DNA of 32,024 nt from a virus, in IMG/VR virus record IMGVR_UViG_3300031999_000132, positions 1-32,024 of that record. The stretch is one strand, 5' to 3'. A program made the translations under genes and the position numbers. Shown here piece by piece: positions 14,693-21,747 of this stretch. Within the stretch, counting starts at the first letter, position 1. Every line of letters begins with the position of its first letter. Under the pieces are notes generated by a model. That model saw only the letters and a program-made list of their open reading frames with translations, ran no database searches and had not been told where the DNA came from.

Positions 14693-15042
14693 TGCGCGGG
14701 TCCTGTCAGGATTTCTTTGGTAATATGCACGGTCAGTTGGCCTGCCAGGTCAAGAGAAGAGGCCACGTCGACATTACGCCACCGACGCGCAGCCCTGTTT
14801 TCCAGGTAGTATTTGAGGGGTATCCATTCTCCTGCGATTATGCGCTCCCGGACCTTGGATTCGCAGAAATCGATAAAGCCTGCTTCGATAGATTCGCATT
14901 CTTCCCGAAAATTTTTATCATCCTTGTACCATTTATAGAATCCTGAACGGCTCATCTTTACCGCCTGGATCGATTTGCCGATATCGCCCAGGGTCTTGGC
15001 GTATGCTTCCAGAAAAGCAACTTTTTTATTGTCCGTTCGCAT
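14689..15042 (-). CDS. Terminase small subunit
   Basis: The 117-aa protein has an N-terminal helix-turn-helix (FLEAYAKTLGDIGKSIQAVK, then MSRSGFYKWYKDDKNF) followed by helical oligomerisation segments and a short C-terminal tail. This is the common layout of small terminases that bind the packaging site and recruit the large subunit. AAGGAG lies 10 bases before the ATG. It is the first gene of the leftward packaging cassette and is divergent from the protease/scaffold gene. The ATGA overlap at 14689-14692 couples it to terL. Confidence 0.82.
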   Translation of the reverse strand: MRTDNKKVAFLEAYAKTLGDIGKSIQAVKMSRSGFYKWYKDDKNFREECESIEAGFIDFCESKVRERIIAGEWIPLKYYLENRAARRWRNVDVASSLDLAGQLTVHITKEILTGPAQ

Positions 15043-15148
15043 AATCAGTTAACTCCTTAGGTTTGAACAGGTTACAAGGGTTTTACCAGAATTCGTAGAA
15101 TTTAGGTGCAATTCAGGTACAAAACCCACGGGTTATTCCCTCTTTTGC

Positions 15149-15254
15149 GTACCAAAGTACCCTTTTTTGGTACAATATCCCGTCAAAATGGGACATTTAA
15201 ACTTATTTAACGCCTCATATTATAATTGTGTCAAAACAGGACAATTATAATATG
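15149..15254. promoter_or_regulatory. Divergent control region between packaging and capsid operons
   Basis: The 241-bp spacer 15043-15283 contains several dyads. The strongest is a perfect 14-bp inverted repeat, CATATTATAATTGT (15216-15229) with its complement at 15241-15254 and an 11-base loop. Each arm contains TATAAT on both strands. GTCAAAANNGGACA occurs twice as a direct repeat (15182-15195 and 15230-15243). A further 8-bp dyad GTACCAAA/TTTGGTAC lies at 15149-15156/15166-15173. On the minus strand TTGACA (15229-15234) is followed by a poor -10. Good -10 boxes with weak -35 boxes suggest late promoters needing an activator. Confidence 0.5.
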
Positions 15255-15283
15255 GGTAGTAATTTAACCTTTAAGGGGTGCTT

Positions 15284-16531
15284 ATGGGTTGTGATAAGGA
15301 AGACAAGAAGATGTCCGACGAAGACGAGGATGATGAAGTTCTTGACGAAAACTGGGTACAGGCGTTCAAATCAGGAACTCACACGGACTCTGCGGGGGCC
15401 ACTAAAACCTGGACCGATGCGGATGTGGAAAAAATTGCCGCATCCTACAATAAGTCTGTAGCAACCGACAATCCTGCCCGACGCATCGCCCCGGTAGTTC
15501 TCGGGCACCCGACCATGGATGCGCCCGCGTACGGGTGGATTGAGAAAGCCAAGGCCATGGGCGGGAAGCTCATGCTCAAGCTCACCGAACTGCAGCCCCA
15601 ATTCGTCTCCATGCTCAAGCAGGGCATGTACAAGACCCGTTCCATAAGTCTCTATCCAGACAACAACATCCGGCACCTCGGTTTTCTTGGTGCAGCGCAG
15701 CCCGCGGTGGCTGGTCTTGCCCCGTTCAAATTCGCTGAAGAAAAGTATGAGACCTATGATTTCCAGGAGGAACCAACGGATCTGGCCCAAGCCAATATGG
15801 TTAACGAGCTTAAACAGACTTTGAACTGGTATGAAAAACTTTTCAAGATTTTTAAGATTGATACAGATAAACATTTACAAGGAGTAAATATGGCAGCAGC
15901 AACAGTAGAGAAACCCGTTGAAGTAACCCCAGTCGTGACCCCCGAAGCTGTTGTGGCACCCGTCGTAGTTGCCCCAGCCCCCGTCGTACCCGAGCCGATC
16001 AAGCCCGAAGCCGTTGTGGCTGAGGCGATTAAGTCTGAGGCGGAAGTTAAATATGCTGAAGCTCAGGCCAAGATCGCTACGCTCCAGACTGAACTGGATG
16101 CGCTCAAGGCATCGAGTCTGGTAGACAAGGCTACTCAGGCCGTTAAGAGTTACACGGAATTTTGTGATGGACTTGTTGCGGTGGGAAAACTGAAACCCGC
16201 AGACAAGGCCATTGTTGTTGAGAATCTCAGGCTCCGCGCTGAATCAGACAAGACCAATAATTTTTCAGAAGCTGACGAAAAAAGTCAGCTTTCCGAATAT
16301 AAATCTTACCTTCAATCCATGCCTGTCGTGGTGGAGATGTCCGAGCTTATCGTTGGTAAAGCTCCTGTCGCACCAAAGCCCGAAGATAAAAATCGGGTGT
16401 TCTGCGAAACGGCGATATCCGATATGCTCAAGGCAAATCCAAAGATGCTGTATCACGAGGCATTTAGTCAGATAACAAGAACCAACCCGGTTGAAATGCA
16501 ATCATTTATTGAGTCCGGGTTGACAAACTAA
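15284..16531 (+). CDS. Prohead protease with C-terminal scaffold domain (Mu gpI-like)
   Basis: The N-terminal part of this 415-aa protein (about 20-155) follows the pattern of Mu-type head maturation proteases: GTHTDSAGATKTWT, PARRIAPVVLGHPTMDAPAYG with a GHP motif, then KQGMYKTRSISLYPDN and FLGAAQPAVAGLAPF. After residue 202 comes a Pro/Val/Ala-rich linker and a helical coiled-coil domain typical of scaffolds. Such proteins guide capsid assembly and are cleaved out before DNA entry. The ATG at 15284 follows AAGGGG by 5 bases, and GTG at 15278 is an alternative. A second strong start inside the frame gives a separate scaffold. Confidence 0.82.
   Translation: MGCDKEDKKMSDEDEDDEVLDENWVQAFKSGTHTDSAGATKTWTDADVEKIAASYNKSVATDNPARRIAPVVLGHPTMDAPAYGWIEKAKAMGGKLMLKLTELQPQFVSMLKQGMYKTRSISLYPDNNIRHLGFLGAAQPAVAGLAPFKFAEEKYETYDFQEEPTDLAQANMVNELKQTLNWYEKLFKIFKIDTDKHLQGVNMAAATVEKPVEVTPVVTPEAVVAPVVVAPAPVVPEPIKPEAVVAEAIKSEAEVKYAEAQAKIATLQTELDALKASSLVDKATQAVKSYTEFCDGLVAVGKLKPADKAIVVENLRLRAESDKTNNFSEADEKSQLSEYKSYLQSMPVVVEMSELIVGKAPVAPKPEDKNRVFCETAISDMLKANPKMLYHEAFSQITRTNPVEMQSFIESGLTN
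15890..16531 (+). CDS. Nested scaffold protein from internal start (Mu gpZ-like)
   Basis: An in-frame ATG at 15890 has a near-ideal AAGGAG (15879-15884) 5 bases upstream, better than that of the full-length gene. It would give a 213-aa product starting MAAATVEKPVEV: a Pro/Val-rich linker and then a helical region from about AEAIKSEAEVKYAEAQAKIA onward. Independent expression of the scaffold from inside the protease gene is known for Mu I/Z and lambda C/Nu3. Here it is inferred from the ribosome site and domain boundary. Confidence 0.7.
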   Translation: MAAATVEKPVEVTPVVTPEAVVAPVVVAPAPVVPEPIKPEAVVAEAIKSEAEVKYAEAQAKIATLQTELDALKASSLVDKATQAVKSYTEFCDGLVAVGKLKPADKAIVVENLRLRAESDKTNNFSEADEKSQLSEYKSYLQSMPVVVEMSELIVGKAPVAPKPEDKNRVFCETAISDMLKANPKMLYHEAFSQITRTNPVEMQSFIESGLTN

Positions 16532-16548
16532 CATTAAGGAGATTCACA

Positions 16549-16932
16549 ATGTCTTATCAACTCAAGTATGATGCGAACAGCATCACAGGTTCTGCAGCCC
16601 AGGATTTTTCACTGATCACGGGTCCGGTGTTCATCGCAACGGACGCGACCAACCGTGCTATCGTCAGCACAGCCACAACGATTCCTGTTGGGATTCTGGA
16701 AAATGCTCCTCCTCTCGGTAGCATTTGCTCAGTCTCGTATGCGGGTATCACGAAGCTCACGGTTGACGGTTTGTATCCCAAAGGCACATTCCTTGTTCCG
16801 ACTTCGGTTGGTCTGGGCAAGGGTGTGGGCACGGATGCGACTTGCATTTACACGTATCCGTACATCAAGGCTGTCACGCTTGATGATTCAACGGCTGCCA
16901 ACGACATCGTTACAGTCCGGATTATCAATTAA
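16549..16932 (+). CDS. Head decoration-like protein (DUF2190-like)
   Basis: The 127-aa beta-rich protein resembles small capsid decoration proteins: SLITGPVFIATDATNRAI, then PVGILENAPPLGSICSVSYA and GITKLTVDGLYPKGTFL, with a C-terminal TAANDIVTVRIIN strand. AAGGAG precedes the ATG. It lies between scaffold and major capsid protein, the normal place for a decoration protein. Its core is clearly related to the first 120 residues of the collagen-like protein at 18044, so the two genes are paralogues. Trimeric binding to the capsid surface is the family expectation. Confidence 0.72.
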   Translation: MSYQLKYDANSITGSAAQDFSLITGPVFIATDATNRAIVSTATTIPVGILENAPPLGSICSVSYAGITKLTVDGLYPKGTFLVPTSVGLGKGVGTDATCIYTYPYIKAVTLDDSTAANDIVTVRIIN

Positions 16933-16950
16933 CGCTAACAAGGAGTAAGT

Positions 16951-17988
16951 ATGTCTTTTCCTAGTTCGACATCAGTAGTGGTACGTGGTGCTTTACAGAA
17001 CGTAAGCATCCTGTATCGCAACCAGAGCTACATCGGGGACAGTATTTTCCCGTTGATTTCTGGTTTGAACTATCAGACCAAGATTGTAAAGTACGGCAAG
17101 CAGCCGTGGTTTACGCTTGCGGTTGATGGTTACAGAGCGGAGAACGCGACCGCGAAGCGCGTTGATTTCAAGATCGCAACCAGCAACATGGATCCGTCAG
17201 AGATCGCCTTTGCGGGCGTCGTCTCCGATGAGCTTCTGTTCGCCAGCCAGCAGCCCGGGAATCTTCCGATCCAGCCGATCAGCGACACCGTGTTGCTCAT
17301 CAGCGACTACATCGATCGTTTCCGCGAGAAGCTTGTTGCCGATACCATTTTCGGTACCAGCGACAAGTATGCCGGTATCACATGGGCGGACGGAGCGGTT
17401 GGCGGGACCATTCCGAGTGGTGGAGCAGGAGCATGGGCATCGGACAGCACGACTAATAGTATCATAGCCGACGTGGAAAATGCCAAGTCATCGATTCTTT
17501 CGAAGACTGGTGTTCTTCCTAACACGCTCGAGATGGACTATGCCACGTTCCAGGCGCTCAAGGTTCATGCGACAGCAACGGGTGGGATCTTTGAACGTAT
17601 TAAGTACACGCAGTCAGCAGCTCCGGCTCAGCTTACCGAGTCCTTGCTTGCGGGCATGCTGGGACTTGATTCGGTGATCGTGGGTAAAGCGATTTACACC
17701 ACGGACAAAGAGACAAAGCTAGGCACGATGACAACCAGTAAGTTTATCTGGGATCCGACTGCCAAGGGTAATGCGTTCCTGTATTACAAACCAGCCGCTG
17801 CTGGACTCAAGCAGGTTGCTGCAGGGTATCAGTATCGTCTGTCAGTGGACGGAGCCAGCCCGCGTAAGATGATATCATATCGGGAAGAGGCCCCGCACCA
17901 CACGGTGTACGAAGTTGCCGAACTTGTGGATATTGTCCCAATGTGTACGGACGTCGGGTACTTATTCAAACAGACATATTCAGCATAA
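16951..17988 (+). CDS. Major capsid protein
   Basis: The 345-aa protein has the features of an HK97-fold major capsid protein of the kind found after scaffold and decoration genes. The N-terminus includes FPSSTSVVVRGALQNVSILY and YIGDSIFPLI, and the middle has a long helix region (TVLLISDYIDRFREKLVADT). The A-domain-like part includes TLEMDYATFQAL and LGLDSVIVGKAIYT, and the C-terminus SYREEAPHHTVYEVAELVDIVP is typical. AAGGAG lies 5 bases before the ATG. Codon use is more GC-rich than in the surrounding tail genes, as expected for a highly expressed gene. A strong stem-loop follows. Confidence 0.87.
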   Translation: MSFPSSTSVVVRGALQNVSILYRNQSYIGDSIFPLISGLNYQTKIVKYGKQPWFTLAVDGYRAENATAKRVDFKIATSNMDPSEIAFAGVVSDELLFASQQPGNLPIQPISDTVLLISDYIDRFREKLVADTIFGTSDKYAGITWADGAVGGTIPSGGAGAWASDSTTNSIIADVENAKSSILSKTGVLPNTLEMDYATFQALKVHATATGGIFERIKYTQSAAPAQLTESLLAGMLGLDSVIVGKAIYTTDKETKLGTMTTSKFIWDPTAKGNAFLYYKPAAAGLKQVAAGYQYRLSVDGASPRKMISYREEAPHHTVYEVAELVDIVPMCTDVGYLFKQTYSA

Positions 17989-17993
17989 CCGTC

Positions 17994-18024
17994 AAAGGAC
18001 TGGGACTAATACTCCCAGTCCTTT
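17994..18024 (+). terminator. Stem-loop terminator after the capsid gene
   Basis: A perfect 12-bp inverted repeat (AAAGGACTGGGA at 17994-18005 and its complement at 18013-18024) has a 7-base loop. It begins six bases after the capsid stop codon. Only three T at the end of the stem are present, then CCCC, so termination may be partial. It could equally act as an mRNA 3'-end stabiliser that sets capsid expression above the tail genes. Confidence 0.65.
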
Positions 18025-18043
18025 CCCCACATAAAGGAATATT

Positions 18044-18883
18044 ATGTCTTCACAACAACAGTTCTTTGCCGAGAGTTTTCGCACCCCGCGTGTGATGACA
18101 GAGTACCCGCAAAGATTCATCCATATCGATAGTAATGGTTTAGTGGATCTGTGTCAAGCGGGCGAATATGCTGAAGGGGTGCTTGAAAATACAACGTCTG
18201 TTGCAGGCTGTCCTGTATCAGTATCATTTGTAGGTATTACAAAAATAACGGTTGATGGACCTTATGCTATTGGCACATATCTTATGTCGGGTGCGGATGG
18301 CATAGGCACGCAATCCACAGCGGGTAACCTGCAGTATAGCCGGGCCAAAATGCTTGAGGCTTCAGTCGCATCAGGAGATATTGTATCCTGTCGATTGCTT
18401 GATGACCAAATCGGTGGCGCTCAAGGAAGCACAGGCATTGTGGGTATAGGGGCCACGGGTATACGCGGCATGACGGGTATTGCTGGTATGACAGGTATTC
18501 AGGGTCTTGTTGGTTTGACAGGGCTTCAAGGTATAGATGGTCAAACAGGTATTCAAGGATTGACAGGAGAAACCGGGATACAGGGTCTTGTTGGTTTGAC
18601 GGGGCTTCAAGGTGTTGTTGGTTTAACCGGGCTGCAAGGCATGACTGGTATTCAAGGTCTTGTCGGTGAAACGGGGATTCAGGGATTAACTGGAGAAACT
18701 GGAATCCAGGGTCTTACAGGATTTTATGGACAAACCGGTATTCGAGGTCTTAACACCACGGCCGATCCTTGGGCTGTTGCAGCGACGTTGGGATCTGTGT
18801 CGGGCTGGGATTCTACGGCTGGCGTGTACTTTAATTTGTCAAGTGGTCAAACCGGAATATTTTATGTCCTGTATAATACCTGA
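18044..18883 (+). CDS. Decoration-domain / collagen-like fusion, putative head fibre
   Basis: Residues 1-120 are a paralogue of the decoration protein at 16549: YAEGVLENTTSVAGCPVSV and GITKITVDGPYAIGTYL align with its GILEN and GITKLTVDG blocks. Residues about 128-236 are Gly-X-Y repeats such as [19 protein letters not shown] with almost no proline. The last 40 residues (ADPWAVAATLG to the end) form a small beta-like head. The layout suggests a trimeric triple-helical fibre anchored on the capsid surface. Internal DNA repeats underlie the collagen tract, so its length may vary. It directly follows the capsid gene and its stem-loop. Confidence 0.8.
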   Translation: MSSQQQFFAESFRTPRVMTEYPQRFIHIDSNGLVDLCQAGEYAEGVLENTTSVAGCPVSVSFVGITKITVDGPYAIGTYLMSGADGIGTQSTAGNLQYSRAKMLEASVASGDIVSCRLLDDQIGGAQGSTGIVGIGATGIRGMTGIAGMTGIQGLVGLTGLQGIDGQTGIQGLTGETGIQGLVGLTGLQGVVGLTGLQGMTGIQGLVGETGIQGLTGETGIQGLTGFYGQTGIRGLNTTADPWAVAATLGSVSGWDSTAGVYFNLSSGQTGIFYVLYNT

Positions 18884-18891
18884 GGAATGGC

Positions 18892-19359
18892 ATGGCTTAT
18901 TGCACAACAGTCGATATCAAAAACTTTATACCCGCATCGGTCGTGCAGCAGTTGTCGGATGATAATGATGCCGACCAGATCGACGCAGAAAAAGTCACGT
19001 TCTGTACGCAACAAGCTGATGATCTTATTGACAGTTATTTGAGGGGACGGTATACGGTTCCTCTTGTAACTGTTCCTTCGATGATTCGGGACTTATCTGT
19101 ACGCGCAACGGTTTATTTTTTGTTTAAACGATCATTGTATACGGTATTGCCCGACCCGATAAAGGATGATTTCAACTACATAATAAAAACTTTGGAAGGC
19201 ATGCAGCAAGGCAAAATAAACGCATTTCCTGTGGGCAATGAGCCTGTATTTTTCGGGACTAACAAGGTTGATTCGGATCGAGTATTTACGAGCAAGGAAG
19301 TAACGGCCGGCGCTTTTAATGGAACTGGCCAGAACAGCTGGAGCGCATACCCGATATGA
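18892..19359 (+). CDS. Head-tail connector (DUF1320, Mu gp36-like)
   Basis: The 155-aa protein has the DUF1320 pattern: a start reading CTTVDIKNFIPASVVQQLSDD, an AEKVTFCTQQADDLIDSYLRGRY block (about 33-55), and PSMIRDLSVRATVYFLFKR (about 62-80). Such proteins bind the portal and prepare the neck for tail joining. TGAGGA lies 6 bases before the ATG. Its stop overlaps the start of a homing endonuclease gene (ATGA), whereas in relatives the next gene would be the gp37-like tail-terminator gene that now starts at 20032. Confidence 0.83.
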   Translation: MAYCTTVDIKNFIPASVVQQLSDDNDADQIDAEKVTFCTQQADDLIDSYLRGRYTVPLVTVPSMIRDLSVRATVYFLFKRSLYTVLPDPIKDDFNYIIKTLEGMQQGKINAFPVGNEPVFFGTNKVDSDRVFTSKEVTAGAFNGTGQNSWSAYPI

Positions 19360-20030
19360 TGTCAACTTTTATATATGCACTGTGTGACCCAAGAACTTTT
19401 GAAGTTAGGTATGTAGGTAAATCAGATGATCCTTATAAAAGATATTGTCATCACCTAATGGATAAAGCTAAAACTTATAAAGTAAATTGGATACAATCAC
19501 TATTAAAAGTAGGTTTATTACCCATTAGACAAATCCTGGAAGAGTGTGATAAATCAATATGGGAACAACGAGAACAAGACTGGATAAATTTTTACAAAAA
19601 AATAGGGTCTAATCTAACTAATATAGCTGATGGTGGTGTAGGAGGCTCAGGACACAAAGGAAAGCACCACTCTGAAGAAGCAAAAAGGAAAATAAAAGAA
19701 GCTAATTTAGGCAAAAAGATTTCTGAAGAAGTTAAAAATAAGATGAGAGGATCACATTTAGGTAGAAAATATAAGAGTATGACTCCCGAGGGTAGAAAGA
19801 ACATAGGATTATCAATGGTCGGGAGGCCGGGGCACAATGAAGGTAATCATGCCTCTAAAGAATCAAGATTAAAGATGAGTCTCTCTCACATAGGGAAAGA
19901 TAATCATCAAAAAGGAAGAAGCCCATCAGAAGAGATCCGAAAAAGAATTAGCGAAAGTTTAAAAGGTAGAAAACATGATAGCTCAAATAACAATATGACC
20001 CCCGTACTCGTGGGCGATAAGGTGATATAG
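19356..20030 (+). CDS. GIY-YIG homing endonuclease with NUMOD3 repeats
   Basis: The N-terminal nuclease domain (residues 1-95) has FIYALCDPRTFEVRYVGKS as its GIY-YIG block and an Arg/His pair in YKRYCHHL. WEQREQDWINFYKK and LTNIADGG complete the domain. The C-terminal half holds several NUMOD3-type DNA-binding repeats (HSEEAKRKIKEANLGKK and similar). It is a free-standing selfish endonuclease placed between two neck genes. Its AT-rich, Lys/Asn-rich coding differs from its neighbours, indicating acquisition. The 9-mer TATGATGTC occurs at both ends (19355-19363 and 20031-20039). Either ATG at 19356 or 19359 could start it. Confidence 0.88.
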   Translation: MMSTFIYALCDPRTFEVRYVGKSDDPYKRYCHHLMDKAKTYKVNWIQSLLKVGLLPIRQILEECDKSIWEQREQDWINFYKKIGSNLTNIADGGVGGSGHKGKHHSEEAKRKIKEANLGKKISEEVKNKMRGSHLGRKYKSMTPEGRKNIGLSMVGRPGHNEGNHASKESRLKMSLSHIGKDNHQKGRSPSEEIRKRISESLKGRKHDSSNNNMTPVLVGDKVI

Positions 20031-20031
20031 T

Positions 20032-20583
20032 ATGATGTCGGAGCTTCATGCTGCTTTAATTGATAATTTTAAGGCTAATGGTCTGGATGTGAGGGAGGTC
20101 GGATTCAAGGACTTGATAGATAAGACAATCAATCTGGACAGGCCGGCTGTAAATATTACGATTAATGAGGGAAGAGGAGCAAAAGTAACACTTAATACGT
20201 ATAAATGGATCATAACAGTCACAATAAATATTGTTTTTGCGCATTTGAAAGGCGGGTCAACAGGGGAAGCACGACGTAAAGAGGGGGTTTATAAACTGAT
20301 AGAGGCGATTACTCAGTATGTAATGTGCCAGAAATTTGGTTTAGAACTTGAGAATCCCCTTTTTCCAATGCGTTTTCGTAATATTACTTCCAGTGATCTT
20401 GCCAGAGCAGGGTTTCAGGTTTACGCTTTGGATTTTTGGGGGTCTTATAACACGACGTATGCTGATCCGGAGGATAAGGACATTGGGCAACTTAATAGTA
20501 TACTCAATCAATATTGGTTGATGCCTGGCGATTCGACAAGTATGCCGACAAGAGCTGAAGACATTTTAACTGTGGGACCATAA
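20032..20583 (+). CDS. Neck / tail terminator protein (Mu gp37-like, DUF1834)
   Basis: The 183-aa protein begins MMSELHAALIDNFKANGLDV and contains DRPAVNITINEGRGAKVTLN, an RKEGVYKLIEAITQYV helix and FQVYALDFWGSY near residue 140. Size, position after the gp36-like gene and before fibre and sheath genes, and the pattern of strands around a central helix fit the gp37-like tail terminators. The start codons ATGATG are recreated at the end of the homing endonuclease, and an AAGGTG within that gene's 3' end can serve as ribosome site. The assignment rests mainly on gene order. Confidence 0.62.
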   Translation: MMSELHAALIDNFKANGLDVREVGFKDLIDKTINLDRPAVNITINEGRGAKVTLNTYKWIITVTINIVFAHLKGGSTGEARRKEGVYKLIEAITQYVMCQKFGLELENPLFPMRFRNITSSDLARAGFQVYALDFWGSYNTTYADPEDKDIGQLNSILNQYWLMPGDSTSMPTRAEDILTVGP

Positions 20584-20587
20584 AAAT

Positions 20588-21745
20588 ATGAGCACCGAAC
20601 GAATACGTTTACCTGATGAAAAAATTAAAGGCGGAGCCTACATGGTGGTGACGCCATTAATTATGGCTACGGCCGGGCCTCAGGGCGTGCCAGGAATGAC
20701 TGGTGTTCAGGGTGTAACAGGTCTTTATGTTCCTTCGGGAATCCCTGGTGAAACAGGATTGCAAGGGGCACAAGGTGTGCAGGGTGATCAAGGTCTTATT
20801 GGCTCCACAGGAATAATAGGTCGTACAGGTATCGCGGGTGGAACTGGAATTAGTGGTGGTGCAGGTGGTAGCGGGGCGACGGGTATTCAGGGTATTACAG
20901 GTCTGCGTGGGAATACGGGATTGCAAGGTGTAACAGGATTCTACGGGCAGACTGGAATACAGGGTATTATTGGAAATCTCGGCCACACCGGTATCCAAGG
21001 TCTTGTGGGTCAGACTGGTATCCAGGGCTTGGGTCTAACTGGTTTGCAAGGATTGACCGGACTCCAAGGGCCGGGTATAATATCCGGCACTACTAATGCC
21101 CTTGCTAAGTTTACGGCCACTACGGTGCTTGGTGACTCGTCTGTTTCAGACAACGGAACTATCATCCAACTCAATAATAATGTTTACGCGAACGGGATAC
21201 TATCTATATCTGGCAGCCCGTTGCCGCAGGGTATTTTTAATGTCTTTAAAGACTCAACTAACGCCCTCGTGGCGGGTGTCCGAAAAAGTTGTGGCAATCA
21301 TGAGATTGGAACTGGTTGGCTGGAGAATACAACGAATTTTAATATCGAGTTGACCGGAAATGGCAAACTTGATTCAAGCGGAGTTTTAAATATTCTGCCG
21401 GAATTGACTTTAGATTCTGGCGATGCAAACAGAGTATGGCTTGGAAAAATTGAGCTCAGTGCTGTCGATGCAACCAATTCCGTTTCTGGTTTTGGTATTG
21501 TTGAATGTGGTGGTGCATTTACTGCCGGTGGTGTAGCAGGAGTACAAACCTTAGCTTTGCCGGTTTATTCGGGTTCTACCATTGCAATTACAGATTCGGG
21601 CGGGGCTATATGTGTGGTTGTCAATAGTAATCCATCAGCGACTACAAGTTCGTCCATCAAAATTAAAAATAATTTTGATGGTGTAGCTATTTTAACTTAT
21701 GCATTCCGTGGTTGTTTATGTGACCCAGCAACCATACCAGTATAA
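20588..21745 (+). CDS. Collagen-like fibre protein with C-terminal head domain
   Basis: This is a 385-aa fibre. Residues about 30-165 are Gly-X-Y repeats (for example GATGIQGITGLRGNTGLQG) with a few prolines near the start. Next comes GTTNALAKFTATTVLGDSS (167-185), a segment common at the base of phage fibre head domains. The C-terminal 190 residues are a Gly/Thr/Ser-rich beta domain. It shares the GFYGQTGI turn with the collagen protein at 18044. No ribosome site precedes the ATG at 20588. An in-frame ATG at 20642 has GGAG 8 bases upstream and is a possible alternative. A putative glycosyltransferase follows after two bases. Confidence 0.78.
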   Translation: MSTERIRLPDEKIKGGAYMVVTPLIMATAGPQGVPGMTGVQGVTGLYVPSGIPGETGLQGAQGVQGDQGLIGSTGIIGRTGIAGGTGISGGAGGSGATGIQGITGLRGNTGLQGVTGFYGQTGIQGIIGNLGHTGIQGLVGQTGIQGLGLTGLQGLTGLQGPGIISGTTNALAKFTATTVLGDSSVSDNGTIIQLNNNVYANGILSISGSPLPQGIFNVFKDSTNALVAGVRKSCGNHEIGTGWLENTTNFNIELTGNGKLDSSGVLNILPELTLDSGDANRVWLGKIELSAVDATNSVSGFGIVECGGAFTAGGVAGVQTLALPVYSGSTIAITDSGGAICVVVNSNPSATTSSSIKIKNNFDGVAILTYAFRGCLCDPATIPV

Positions 21746-21747
21746 TT

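Noticed and set aside
18371-18610. Minus-strand frames opposite the collagen tracts (also 20657-20998 and 31558-31957), some with Pro-Val-Thr or Thr-Cys repeats
   Set aside because: They are produced by the Gly-X-Y DNA repeats read backwards; no ribosome sites and no independent support.
18421-18760. Short direct DNA repeats considered as a CRISPR array
   Set aside because: The repeats are in frame, degenerate, without unique spacers of constant length, and encode collagen triplets.
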